In this document: in pieces, positions 23,988-34,606 of the stretch
Layout: every line of letters begins with the position of its first letter
How positions within the stretch are numbered: the stretch's first letter is position 1
Source: Dendrophyllia cribrosa
Lineage: Eukaryota; Cnidaria; Anthozoa; Scleractinia; Dendrophylliidae
DNA length: 64,000 nt
Direction: 5' to 3'
Assembly: GCA_024195265.1 (NCBI GenBank)
Contig: JAJLRJ010000003.1
Span: 29,562,158 to 29,626,157, forward strand
Position numbers and translations under genes: made by a program
Notes under the pieces: model-generated
Seen by the model: only the letters and a program-made list of their open reading frames with translations
Database searches by the model: none
Told to the model about the DNA's origin: nothing

Positions 23988-24047
23988 GCCCACGTCCGGA
24001 ATCACATACATGTAAATCACCTCTTCGATTGCCATGTTGCTAGTATG

Positions 24048-24263
24048 GTTGTCCTAATGGTGTAGTGGTTATCACACCTAATAAGTACGCAGGAGGACGT
24101 GTGTTCAAATGCCACTCAGGGCAACTTTTCTTGGGTGTTTCTTGGTGTTGCGGAAGCCATTGTTGGTTAGCTTTTGTGTTGTGGTGTGGGTATTGTTCAG
24201 TGTCTTTTGAATCTTTTGTTTTACGTCATTTGGTGATCACACCATCCGCAACACCAAGAAACT
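24048..24263 (+). mobile_element. tRNA-like SINE with hairpin tail
   Basis: GTTGTCC at 24048 pairs with GGGCAAC at 24119 as a tRNA acceptor stem. Between them are an A-box-like TGGTGTAGTGGTTATCACAC and a B-box-like GTGTTCAAATGCC. The anticodon and T stems are degraded, so it is not a usable tRNA. Downstream, TTTCTTGGTGTTGCGG (about 24139) pairs with CCGCAACACCAAGAAA (about 24247). Confidence 0.55.
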
Positions 24264-25050
24264 ACCCTTTTCTTCAAACATTCATTCAGTAAAAATATGA
24301 TTATTGGGGTGTCCAGGGTTAGGGGCCGAAGGCGCGCTCGAGCTCCGCTATTAATCTAAATATTTTAATACTTGCAGTTGAAAATAATCATCCATTCTAT
24401 TTTAACAAACCACCTATTAGTAACTAATTTTTTTTAAACTTTGATAGAGAAACAATTCCTTACTAAACAGTTGTTTTCGAAATGAACCACACACTACTAA
24501 AAATTAAAGTCCTGTTGATTTCAAAATCAACCTCCGTGGCAGACACTACGTTAAACGTGTCTATTGTTTTCAAATCAACCGTTTAGGCCGGTAGTTCGGT
24601 AGGTGTTCATGAGTCTTGAGAGTCATAAAGGTGATCAATTATATATTGAGCTAAAAATACCTGTAGTTGGAAATAACATCCATTTTATTAGAGCAAACCA
24701 CCTACCTGAATTATTAATTAGCATAAGCCCAAGTATAAGCAGTTAGTATACGAATCTACCTTATTCTATTTACGTCATTGTTCGTTTTCACTTGACGTAA
24801 ATTCCTTTATTTCGGCTCATGCTTATGCTTATGATGCTAGTAAAAACCACGCATAAGTGGTCTTTGAAGTGTTTTTCTTTGCGCCGACCGAACTAATTAT
24901 TGCTGCAAAATTGTTCATCCGGTAAAGTACGTAGCACGTATGCACGAACGGAGCCCGCTGGGAATAGGATCTTTCACGACGCACAGCTCAAGATAAAAGA
25001 AGCTATTAATATCCGATGGGAACTCGCCATAGTAAGCTCTTCTTCATTGA

Positions 25051-25450
25051 ATTGAAATAAGGCGTTTTCGTAACTTGGAAAAGTTACGGAAACATGAAAC
25101 TTTGAGTTTCAGTCGCGTTTCCGAGGCGCTGATACAACGGAAAATGCGTAACAAGAAATTGATTCATTCTCTACGCGTTTCCGCAGGGTTTCCGATCACG
25201 GACACCAAAACATCTGTTTCCGTAGTGTTTAAGTTCGCGTATTCCTAACTGATTCCTGTTTTTTAATCTTTATCTTTAACCTTTAATCGAGTACTCCTAA
25301 AACAGTTAAGACTATACTAAGAGGTTTAAATATAAAGATAAAATGATATAACATATAAAACATTCTAAACGAGGAAATTTCATTCTAAACTAATTTACAA
25401 TCAGTAATGTACGTGCTAATCTATTTAACAAATACATAGATATAAATAAG
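25051..25450. other. No supported feature
   Basis: GTTTCCG-rich stretch of unknown origin; no frame or repeat end was identified. Confidence 0.4.
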
Positions 25451-25753
25451 TTAAACACGCAGTTCCGGTATAAAAGGCTTAGCTCCCCCATTGCACACCT
25501 TTTGGGTGTGAAATGCAAATTAAGGCGTCTTTCAGTCCTTTAAATATAATTTGCTTCAAAAATCTAATTAAACCAAAATTTTAACTGAGCAAAGAAATTA
25601 ATAGAAGTTCATAAAGACTTCTGATAACTTTCATAAAGTTTTTCCAAATTGTGTTAGCAATAGCCTCAGTAATGACGCATGTTATTTGTGATTGACAACT
25701 GGAGGTGAGAATGGCCAGGCCAGGCTCATTTTATACCGGAACTTCGTGTTTAA
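25451..25753. mobile_element. TTAA-flanked MITE
   Basis: TTAAACACGCAGTTCCGGTA at the left matches TTAAACACGAAGTTCCGGTA from the right, with TATAAAA following on both sides. TIRs are about 28 bp and the total length is 303 bp. Non-coding. Confidence 0.7.
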
Positions 25754-26589
25754 GATAAAAGCATAAAATTTTTTCAAGTAATAAAAAAGCAGCGTAAGAA
25801 TAATATCGTACATTTTACAAAAACTCCAGACCGGCCCAAACTACAATTTTTAATCTGAAGTTCTTACCGTTGTTTGCTCGAGGTTAAAAATCGGTCCGAA
25901 CAGGAGTAATCAAGGCCGAAATGATGGTTCCAGCTAAACAAATTAGGGCCGATTAACCGTATGTTTGCTTCAGAGGTCTGTGGAGTATAAAGTTTTCCCG
26001 CTCAAATATATTGGGCCACACTGTGGCCGAAAGAGGATGAATACGGCTTTGTCATGTGCATTTGAAGGGATATCGATTAGAAAGTTACCATCTCGCCTTG
26101 TAAGCTTTATTTGTCTCCTTATAACATTGTTTCAAAGTATCTGCGCTGGGTATGAGTATTTTTCTTCCATTTCATCAAGCTTATGGAGTCATATTTTCAT
26201 AATGGCCGCCATTTATCGAAGATGTCGCTGAGGTAAAGCCGACTTGATTTGACGATGCTTGCAGGATAGGAAGCAATCGTATGCATAGCGATCGTTGATA
26301 TGTTGTAAAAACAATGCATACAGCTCATTCAGTAAACGTGGAACGAGAAAAAGGCTAAAATATAATCACAAGTTGTCCTTTCAAAGCAAGTGAAGTTTTA
26401 AACAATAAAAACGAGCGGCAAGATGGAAAATCGTTGAAAGAAGCGCGAAAATCACGAACTGCCCGCCGGGAATGACTCTCTTTACGTATGATTAATTCGT
26501 ACCCAAAACCTCTCGGCCGTAAATCCGAGGGGGAAAAAATTCCTTGAAAAGCGGAGAAGGCCCTGGGGACGAGGTTGATTTCCTTTGAT
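25754..26589. other. No supported gene
   Basis: A frame at 25965-26231 has no recognisable domain. ATGGCCGCC at 26202 followed by a GTAAAG could be a short first exon but cannot be supported further. Confidence 0.35.
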
Positions 26590-26593
26590 CGTC

Positions 26594-26624
<31 letters not shown>

Positions 26625-26818
26625 TTTATAAAACACAATTTATAAGTTTACAATAAATTCCTTTACAAAGCCTTTAAAATGTATGTATACCTACATGTAT
26701 ATGAAAAATATATCAATAAAAGACTAACAAAAGATAGTACAAAGTTAATGTAAAGTATAATTACATTTTCAGATTTCTGAAAATCAAGAGCACTTCTTTT
26801 AAAAAAACCTATATTACA
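26590..26818 (-). mobile_element. LINE-type 3' tail with (TTA)n
   Basis: On the minus strand this is a tail ending in an ATA/TAA simple repeat (26597-26623). The same sequence occurs on the plus strand at 34060-34140 and 34640-34812, including CTTTACATTAACTTTGTACT and GGCTTTGTAAAGGAATTTAT. It directly abuts the left end of the ISL2EU-type element. Confidence 0.6.
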
Positions 26819-26912
26819 TCTCAATCCTCCGTAAGCAAAAAGATGGCGCCACGCAGTGCATTGTGGTTAAATGTACCAAAATAAGGTTAATTAACAGTCG
26901 TAAACAAACAAG

Positions 26913-26951
26913 ATGGCGGTCAGCCGCAGAGTCGACAGAAGTGGGCTCTGA
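26913..26951 (+). promoter_or_regulatory. Upstream ORF overlapping the transposase start (TGATG)
   Basis: The ATG inside a YY1-like CAAGATGGCGG opens a 12-codon frame whose TGA shares its A with the transposase ATG (CTCTGATGCCC). Scanning ribosomes would meet this first, so it may limit transposase output or feed it by reinitiation. The arrangement is seen; the regulatory role is inferred. Confidence 0.5.
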
Positions 26952-28444
26952 TGCCCTTTAGCTGTGCTGTTGCAGGCTGCGGCCATAAAAGTTGGAAAAA
27001 TAATACTCTGAAATATTATTCTTTCCTAAAAGAAGAAAAATTAAGGCGAAAATGGATAAGAGCCCTGAGTTTACGACGCAAGAATTACAAGTGGAAATCG
27101 AGCGACCGAGTATGTAGTGCCCATTTTCCTGGAGGACACAAATATGGAACAAATAATATACCCTCAATTTTTCCAAGAAGGGATTTAAAAAGTGGTAATA
27201 TTGTGTGGCCGGTAGACATTTCAAGTTTGCTGCGGGATAACACATGTCCAACCGGGGAAGACAAAAATAAATCCACCTCAACAGCGAGCGTCGATAGCGT
27301 GAACATTACCACCAAGACAGTTTCAGTAAACGCTGAGAATTTCCCACCGAAGAGTAAATCAGATAATGACAATGTGGCGGTGCTGCAGGGCTTGGATGTG
27401 AAAGAAAACCAAGACTGTACATGCAGGCATGAAATTAACAGACTGTTGGAAAGGATCAAGTCACTTGAGGAGCAACGAAAGATTGAAAGATTTGGCATAA
27501 ATAGGTTCATGCTTTCCGATTCTGATATCAGGTTTTACACCGGCTTGCCTGATTATAAAACATTTCTTGCCTTATACAATTTTCTGAAACCACGGTCGGG
27601 TTTTCAATTAAATTACTATAATGGGTACACAAATGTCACGAAACATCCATCATATGTGGTATCCAGAGGAAGACCTCGTAATCTCGTCGAGATTGATGAG
27701 TTATTTTTAACCATGAATAGACTGAGGCTAGGCTTACTAGAGAAAGACCTTGCTGATCGATTTAACACAGATCAAACGGAAGTATCTAAGATTTTTTCTA
27801 CCTGGGTTGACCGAATGCATGATTGCCTGGGACAGTTAAGTTTCATAACGGACCGTGACACTATGAAGAAGTTTTTGCCCAGCTGTTTTAAGCCAGAACA
27901 CGAGGACGTGTACCTCATTATTGACTGCACTGAGCTATTCATTGAGAAATCTTCACAAGTTATTCAGCAGAGTGCAACATGGTCAGAGTATAAGGGCCAT
28001 AATACTGGTAAAGCTCTAATTGGCTTGTCTCCAATTATGCTTCCAGCATTTGTTTCTGAGGTGTATCCTGGAAGCATATCAGATGAAGAGATTCTGTCTG
28101 AAAGTGGCATTTTGGCATTGGCCCAAAGAGGGGACAGATGGTTGGCTGACAAAGGATTTATTGTCCAACATATCCTGGATGATTATGGAGTAAGAGTTGA
28201 CACACCAGTGAAACTGGAAGGAAAGAAGCAGTTTACTCAAGAAGAAGATGTGCATAACAGGAAGAACTCTCAGGTCAGAGTACATGTTGAACGAGCAATA
28301 AGAAGGATCAAGGTTTTTAGAATTCTTAAAGGAAATATTCCTATTCGTTATGGACACCTTCTGTCAAAACTATGGAAAGTATGTTGCTGGCTGACTGCAT
28401 TCCTACCACCATTAATAAATGGCGAAGAAGAACATGAGGAGTAA
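26951..28444 (+). CDS. THAP-domain DDE transposase, ISL2EU/Harbinger-related
   Basis: This 497-residue uninterrupted frame catalyses excision and insertion of the surrounding transposon. Residues 1-76 form a THAP zinc finger (C5, C10, C55, H58, with W35), a DNA-binding domain expected to recognise the TIRs. A polar linker (about 80-155) and a short coiled-coil-like segment (161-181) follow. A helix-turn-helix typical of this transposase class lies at about 250-290 (LEKDLADRFNTDQTEVSKIF). The DDE_4-type catalytic domain has D325 (IIDCTE), D378 (GSISDEE) and E447 (VHVERAI), with WLADKGF at 397-403. All three acidic residues are present and there are no frameshifts, so the enzyme may be active. 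The start at 26951 is the first ATG followed directly by the THAP motif. It is convergent with the nuclease gene. Confidence 0.92.
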   Translation: MPFSCAVAGCGHKSWKNNTLKYYSFLKEEKLRRKWIRALSLRRKNYKWKSSDRVCSAHFPGGHKYGTNNIPSIFPRRDLKSGNIVWPVDISSLLRDNTCPTGEDKNKSTSTASVDSVNITTKTVSVNAENFPPKSKSDNDNVAVLQGLDVKENQDCTCRHEINRLLERIKSLEEQRKIERFGINRFMLSDSDIRFYTGLPDYKTFLALYNFLKPRSGFQLNYYNGYTNVTKHPSYVVSRGRPRNLVEIDELFLTMNRLRLGLLEKDLADRFNTDQTEVSKIFSTWVDRMHDCLGQLSFITDRDTMKKFLPSCFKPEHEDVYLIIDCTELFIEKSSQVIQQSATWSEYKGHNTGKALIGLSPIMLPAFVSEVYPGSISDEEILSESGILALAQRGDRWLADKGFIVQHILDDYGVRVDTPVKLEGKKQFTQEEDVHNRKNSQVRVHVERAIRRIKVFRILKGNIPIRYGHLLSKLWKVCCWLTAFLPPLINGEEEHEE

Positions 28445-28696
28445 CATGTTTCACATGCATGAAGTACTTACTGTACATTCAATTTTCTGCTCATAATAAC
28501 AATGACAATAATGATTTTAAACACATTGAATGTTTAGGTGACCATATCATTTCTCGTGAATGAAATTCTTGCTTGCCTTCTGTAAGAACTGCGTATTATT
28601 TAGGGTTCCAGTTAATTTTTCAATGCAGGGTGTCAGTTAAGGAATTCCAAAGGGTCAGTTGCCACTGTTCCCACAAAATCAAATGTTATAATTAAC

Positions 28697-28881
28697 AAAT
28701 CGAATGTGGTTTAGCGTTGTCTGTACTCTTATCTAAAATGGGTATGCGTCATCACAGTGGTCAAAATTTGTTAGGGACTCATGAGGCTGCGCCTTGTGAG
28801 TCCACAACAAATTTTGACCACTGTGATGACGCGTACTCGTTTTCAACAAGAGTACAGACAACGCTAAACCACATTCGATTT
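28697..28881. mobile_element. Nested palindromic MITE inside the ISL2EU-type element
   Basis: The arms begin AAATCGAATGTGGTTTAGCG and include CATCACAGTGGTCAAAATTTGTT. The right arm carries the reverse complement. Related sequence continues to about 29045 (TCTGGACTCTTATTGACAAC, GCCAATCAGATTGCA). A second member with the same words is at 48915-49185 inside the 13-kb element. Confidence 0.75.
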
Positions 28882-29737
28882 GTTTTTTACCACAAAATCA
28901 ACTGAAAAAGAAAATGTTTTTTTTAGAGCGCGAGCTGAAAAAGGCATTGCACGACACATTGACGTGAGCAGCGTTGTCTGGACTCTTATTGACAACGGCA
29001 AGTTAGCCAATCAGATTGCAAGACTAGTAGCAATTGTGGTAAAAAAAATTCTATTTGTCAGGTCATGTAGCTGACCAATGTCAGGTTTTTGACCTGAGAC
29101 CCCTCACTTATCTGGAACCCTGAATTTATTATGCCTACAAAAATATTCTGATAAACAGTGTAACCCTAATGACAATATTTGCTGCCAGTCTTTTTGTATA
29201 TTCTGAAATACATTTTGTAATGCAAGCCATTATGTGGAAATCAGGGTCTATAATAGGCAGCATGATCAGAAAATTAAGCCCAAACAGCGTTGCGAACACA
29301 CTGACCACAATTTTGAGGCTATGATCATGGCAATATGTTAAGTTATCTTCTATCTGTACATTCAAAGGTGATACATTTGTGACTCAGATATCCTGAAAAT
29401 TTTAGGAAACAGAATTTTGAAATGCACATTTCAAATACTGTGTTCAATGAAATTGTTCACAAGTGAAATAATAATTAATTTAATCATAAACATAACAACC
29501 AGTGTTGTGCTCTGGAAATAAATATTTATTTACATCTACTTATTTATTGTTAACAAATTTAATATATATTTAAGAGTAAGTGAAGCATTGGGCCAAAAAT
29601 CAATAATTTATGCATTTTAAAATATATTTAATATCAAACTGTATTTTTAAATAGCTAATTTTCAAACAAAGTTTTTAAAAATCTTTGAAAATAAAGGCTA
29701 GTTTAACTTAAAGCTGTCTTTTAGATTTATGAAAACA
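28882..29737. other. AT-rich gap between the two ISL2EU genes
   Basis: This is the space between the convergent gene ends and should hold both 3' UTRs. No further gene. The MITE family described at 28697 accounts for sequence up to about 29045. Confidence 0.5.
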
Positions 29738-31709
29738 TCAAACGAAGACCCGCGGTTGACCATCAGATGACAGAAAAATAACTTCTATGCATGATCGTGC
29801 AAGTTCATTTGCCCACTGCCGTAAGGGTAGTAAGTTTTCAAAACTGGGCACTTGATTTGACAGTGCTTGAAGCTTCTGGGCCAAGATATTATCTTGAGAT
29901 ATAATGTCTATTTTACTTTTGCTTAAGATTGCATTGCAGCATACTTTAAAAGCATTAATGAAATTATTGTTCTTTCTGATTAAAAAATACTTTGACTTCT
30001 TACTCTCTGGAACATAGGATTGGAGAATACAAACATTGGCTTGTGCACATTCTTCCTGCAACTGTATTTGGACAACATGAGCCCCAGTTACTGAAGACAG
30101 CGGTTCCGAATTACCTTCTGAACGGGTCTTAATTTCTAACAGACACAGTCCAGAAAGGCTAACTTGTTTTCCAGTTTTAATGTCTACAAGTGTCTTGCAT
30201 GTTTCTCCCAGAAATGTTCTATCCGGGGAAGCTCCAAAAAATTGGTCACTTTCCAAAATAAAAAGTCCACATTTTTCCACAACAGCAGCACTCTCGCTTG
30301 CAAAGCATTTTGAAGCTTCATCTTCAAATATGATACCTCTGTGAAAGTTCCTGAAATTTTTTGAGGCTTCTGCTTTCTTATTTCCGATGCAGTCCCAAGT
30401 TTCTTGAAACTCCCTCTTTCCTTGTAGACCAATCACAGCAGGTGCCTTTGATGATGTTATCTTTCCGATTCTCTTACTGAACCACTCAGAACTTCTTTGA
30501 GCAACTTCAGTAACATTTTCTTTATTTTGACACACTTGAATTGAGTCAGAAATAGCAAAACAACTCTTATCTACAGATACATTTTCTTTCTCTTTGACAA
30601 AGTTAAGTTTTAAAATTTCAGATACAACTTTAGGGCACTTGGATGAAGCTAAGTCATCACATAGCTTGGTTACTCGTTCATTATCAACTGCTGGCTCTCC
30701 GTTCGGTCTTGATGTGTAACCACAACTCACCTCCACTGGCAATTTCCGTTTTCTTCCTCCACTTTTGTCTCGCTGTACCAGATGCTTTTCAAACACAATT
30801 TCTTGCAGTGGCATTCGTTTCATGAGCTCTTTCTCTGGATCTTGTGAGGCTCTTATGGATGGTATTCCCCACTGTTGACGGACTTGTGTGCAGCTGATTG
30901 ACTTGGGAAGCTCAACACTGCATGACATGGTGGCCTCTACCAGTTTGTACGCCAAAGCAGCAACATGCTTGCAAAATCCTCGTTTCCCAGCAGCACACGA
31001 GTGGTCTTTTGCAGCTAGAATTTTTCCAGATGTCTTATCGAAAATTATTGAACACGCATAAAGCCCTTCACCAGATGAAATACCTTTGGCTTGTTTCATA
31101 GCGGGACGTGTGTAGCCTTCAAGTACAAACATGTTGTTTTGGTTCGGCAAAAGGTTGATTCGCATGGGTTTCCCGGACGTTTCGAACTTTTTTGTCTTGG
31201 AGAAGGCATATCCTTCCGTTACATGCTTTTCATCGGAAGTCAGCTCAAAATACTTCTCGACAACCGAGTGGGTAACAGTCGGAATGGCTGCCAGCGAAGA
31301 CGTCCAGCCGTTCTGGGGAATATCGCCATCGAGTATTTTCTCTAAAACTCGACGCTCATTACCGAGTGTTTCTTTCCTCTTTTGCTCGTAGAATTTCCCG
31401 TCTGGATCCTTTAGAAATTTCTTATCCCAACCATTTTCAATATATAACTGGACTCTAGTAAGGCAGAAATAAAAACCAACGCATCTAATTAAAAAATAAT
31501 TATAAGATCGATGAAAAAACAGCACTCACGCGATCTACGACTTACTTGTATTTCAGCTCTTTTAAATTGAGCTGACTTAAATTTTGGCATCCTCGACACT
31601 TTAACCATCTTATGGCTTCAGATTTGGTGAGCTTTTCGATTTCTTTTGCTAACTTGGCCCCTGGAATTTCGTCTTCAGAGAGATGGACATTTGACACGAA
31701 AGCCGCCAT
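29738..31709 (-). CDS. SAP-like/SWIM/YqaJ nuclease of the ISL2EU-type element (two exons)
   Basis: Exon 1 runs from an ATG at 31709 to 31546 (next bases GTAAGTCG). A 91-bp intron follows. Exon 2 starts at 31454 after TTACTAG and ends at 29738. The exons total 1,881 nt, exactly 627 codons including the stop. Exon 1 plus the start of exon 2 forms a SAP-like segment (KSEAIRWLKCRGCQNLSQLN). A SWIM-type zinc motif lies at about residues 189-218 (C208, C216, H218). The C-terminal third is a YqaJ/lambda-exonuclease-type domain: WFSKRIGKITSSK (379-391), FEDEA (about 431-435), GASPD (462-466) and LLEIKT (493-498), whose D466, E495 and K497 should be catalytic. In the family this protein accompanies the transposase and probably processes DNA ends or aids repair; its exact role is not established. 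Confidence 0.88.
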
Positions 31710-31790
31710 CTTGTCTGTTTTCGAAGGTTATTTTGGTACATTTACCCACAATGCACTACGTGGCGCCATCTTTTTGCTTACGGAGGATTG

Positions 31791-31990
31791 GCCGATCAAC
31801 TGCAACTGCAACACTGTAAATCCTTGGCAACCTAGGTCCTGGGTACCCTAACGTAACTTATGTCCTGTTATGTTGACTTATGAATGCAACAAAACCTCGT
31901 CTTACTAAGAAAAATCACCAAAAGTTATAAAAGAAAATTACAAGAAAAAAAAAATTAAAAAAAAATAGAAATAGTGTTCTCAATGCCTTA
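31791..31990. other. Junction between ISL2EU-type element and RT pseudogene
   Basis: Non-coding sequence with an A-rich patch (31945-31970). On the minus strand it would be the 3' end of the reverse transcriptase gene. Confidence 0.4.
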
Positions 31991-33996
31991 TTAATGAATA
32001 TTTGCGTGTCCTTTTTCGATATCAAAGTCAATGTCAAACAATTCTAAATTGACTCTCCTAGAAACTCGCGAACCTCTTAGGCAAAGTAATGCTGATCTCA
32101 ACAGTGCAAAGGACACTCTCGCCCTGATCCATGACATGGTAGTCGCATAGCTTTCCCCTTTCTTTATAGCAACTAGCTCAGCAAGCCTACTATGATATCG
32201 TTTACATTCCATCGCCATTCCACCTGTCTAATTGGCAAAACGGTAAGCCAACTGGAAGCACCTTTCTGAGTGGCAAGGTCCACAGCTCTCAAAGTTTTTC
32301 CAGACATCGAGCCTTTCACCTCGTCAAATTTATCCTTCAGATACTGATTCTTCTTCATTTCGCGCATCTCACGTTGTGCAGCGTGTATTTTATTTTCATC
32401 TGGTGGCTCATGCACCTGTGATTTTATTTGTTGGGCTAGTGGACCAGAGATATTAGTTGATGCTACATACTCTAAGGCTGCTACTTGACTCGGATTTGTT
32501 AGGCCCATGCCTCCCATTCTCACTGGCAGCGCCAGCAGCTCACGTTCAGCTTGTGTACAGTTGTGTCCTGTAATGGACGGTATGAGGACATCAGCTATTG
32601 AGCGCTCCAGAGGTGCAAGTAGATCTTCTATATCAGGCAGAGTTCTCAGGAAGTATGTCCAGCGGTGTTTTAATCCAAATGTGAACGCTGCGTAGCAAGC
32701 CTGGGGCTGCGACAAGGCAAACTCTGCCAATTTGGTCACTTGTCCCACCCATTCTTCGACTTTACCGTTGACATACTGCTCAAGATAGGATCTGGAGCCG
32801 AGCGCGGCACCCAGGTGCTTCCTTCCTTCTGTAGTGATGCTGATTTCTGTTTCTTCAAAGATGCTCCTAGCAGTCTCCTCCTTATCGGGTTTTACGACAA
32901 GCCAATATTTTCCAGCATTAGGATAGTATCCTAAGTCCGGCCCAGCCACAATCAACTCGTCCCACCACACCCTTATGTCCTGTATCGAACCACATCCTGT
33001 CGCATCATCAGCAAACCAGCATTGTTTGGCTTGACTCACTGATTGTAAACGAGAGAGCGGCTGTAAACTGAGGGCATACATGCACATTGCTAAAGGATCG
33101 CCTTGCGTAGTGCCCTCCGTAGAAATACGCTCTTTACCTCCGGTTACAAATAGTCGTGCTGGTGCTCGATAAGTATTGATTACAAATGTAGCTAATGCTG
33201 GACAAAGAACCCTGATGTTATGAAGGGCGGCAGCTCGATTTAATGAGTTGAAGGCGTTTGAGGCATCCACTAGCAGCACTGTATCAGTTTCGTCCTGCTG
33301 GAAAAAGCGTACGTGCACTGCTGCCTCACTCCCGGATTTGTGTCCAGCGCAAACCTGAAGAGAGCCATTCGATTCTAATATATCTTGTTTCGTCGCCTTT
33401 GTCACGCACTTTCCAATAATTCTTCTGATTACTTCCCCCACTCCTATTGGTCGAACCTTACCATTACCCTTATCCAGCGGGATAAGACGACTTGCAAGAA
33501 TCGGTTCAATAGTCGCGGGATCAATGTATTCTGTGCACAACCGCCGGATCAGAGTTGCAAGAGCGTCGCACAAATTAGAGGCAGATTTCTTGAATGACTT
33601 GCTAGCAAGGATCCTATGAAAACCATTAGCGTCTACATTTGAGGGACCTCCAGCGCCTTTAGTTCTTAGTGCTGCTTCTCTAATCATCTCACCAGTAATC
33701 TCATTATAGGCTGACTCATGAACCCCCTTAACTGGACCAAAGAGCAGCAATCCCAGCTTAGCTGGTTGGGCTTTTGGATGTTTGTCATGTAATTGCTTCA
33801 TGACATCATCAGTTAGGGACAATACACCTCCACAGCCATCATCAGTTAGGTATCGTAGGGCGGAGTTTATTTGCCCTTCTATGATGAGCTTCGCAAATAT
33901 CTTTGCTTTGTGTGGAGGATCATTTTTCTGGTGGGATTTAACTAGGCGTTTTTGGATTGTTCGTCCTTCATGTAGCAGCTCAGCTATTTTATATTA
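31991..33996 (-). pseudogene. Reverse transcriptase gene, internally deleted and 5'-truncated
   Basis: The minus strand is open from about 33996, where sequence meets a TTA microsatellite, through a full reverse transcriptase domain. Visible motifs are [45 protein letters not shown] and the catalytic [11 protein letters not shown]. After [11 protein letters not shown] (about 32230) the frame breaks. The next bases encode, one frame over, the family's C-terminal block [20 protein letters not shown], ending at 31991. Intact relatives as I remember them have roughly 100-200 residues with a Cys-rich segment between these blocks, so an internal deletion with frameshift is inferred. Proteins like this are frequent in cnidarian genomes; I cannot assign a clade. 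An ATG start is not visible because the 5' end is missing. Confidence 0.75.
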
Positions 33997-34160
33997 TTCT
34001 ATTATTCTATTTTTTTTATTATATATTTTTATTATTATTATTATTATTATTATATAGGTTAATATAGGTTTTTTTAAAAGAAGTGCTCTTGATTTTCATA
34101 AATCTGAAAATGTAGTTATACTTTACATTAACTTTGTACTATCTTTAAAAAAAATTAAAA

Positions 34161-34210
<50 letters not shown>

Positions 34211-34606
34211 GGTACAGTACTGTAATTGCGAATGATTTTTCTCTCTCAACCTCCGAGTCCAAACCATGGACTTTGGGATACAAAGAGGATTTCTACTTGA
34301 TGGAGAGGACCCGCCTGAGAAGTGCGCTGTAGAAAGGATAGTTATTTTCTGGAGTTCATGTATGTTGATGTTGTCAGGGATCTCGTTGATGTAGTTTTCC
34401 ATGCCCTTCTTGATGGTGACAAGGGCTCCCATAACCACCGGACTGTTGTTGTTTTGAGCCCCCACATTCGCTCAACCTCGATTTCCAGATCTTTGTACTT
34501 GTTGAGCTTTTCCGTGGTTTTGACTGAGGTGTTGATGTCCAGGGGTACAGTCATGTCAGTGAGAAGGCAGGTCTTGTCATTCTTGTTCTTTAGCACAATG
34601 TCTGGC
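34211..34606 (-). pseudogene. LINE ORF C-terminal fragment, frameshifted
   Basis: On the minus strand one frame gives KNKNDKTCLLTDMTVPLDIN and KYKDLEIEVERMWGLKTTT. It then shifts to another frame giving SPVVMGALVTIKKGMENYIN and LQKITILSTAHF. I recognise this order as the C-terminal end of a retrotransposon ORF widespread in invertebrates, which ends with a GTAH-LRKVLS block. The fragment is followed on the minus strand by an ATA/TAA tail (34160-34209), as expected of a 5'-truncated LINE insertion. Confidence 0.55.

Larger units (their letters stand above)
21490..25050. repeat. Cluster of locally duplicated segments
   Basis: Several blocks recur in direct orientation. One contains ATTTTGACTTACCGTGGTAAG and GTTGCTGGATCTTGTATCGT (near 21626, 22459 and, more diverged, 22076, 23115 and 25010). 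A second contains CCGGTAGTACGGT or a close variant (21780, 22329, 22595, 22680, 23275 and 24588). A third, with TTTCGGCTCATGCTTATG and ACGAACGGAGCCC, is at 22805-23110 and 24730-24985. Read on the minus strand, the first block is a 54-56-base open segment between TTTTTTCAG and GTAAGTC, like a duplicated small exon. Two-base indels between copies change the frame, so coding function is doubtful. Confidence 0.6.
26822..31790. mobile_element. Complete ISL2EU-type DNA transposon
   Basis: The TIRs at 26822-26884 and 31728-31790 are inverted copies of 63 bp with two mismatches, starting CAATCCTCCGTAAGCAAAAA and including GATGGCGCCACG. They enclose exactly two genes, convergent: a THAP/DDE transposase (26951-28444, plus) and a SAP-like/SWIM/YqaJ nuclease gene (31709-29738, minus). 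That pair is the known signature of the ISL2EU group within the PIF/Harbinger-related elements. Both genes look intact and start within about 130 bp of a TIR, so promoters probably lie in the TIRs, which carry a YY1-like AAGATGGCG word. No clear target duplication can be read at the flanks. A nested MITE (28697-28881) lies between the gene ends. It could be autonomous. Confidence 0.9.

Noticed and set aside
24048..24125. Possible functional tRNA gene
   Set aside because: The acceptor stem pairs, but the anticodon and T stems do not,and a SINE-like body follows; treated as a tRNA-derived repeat.
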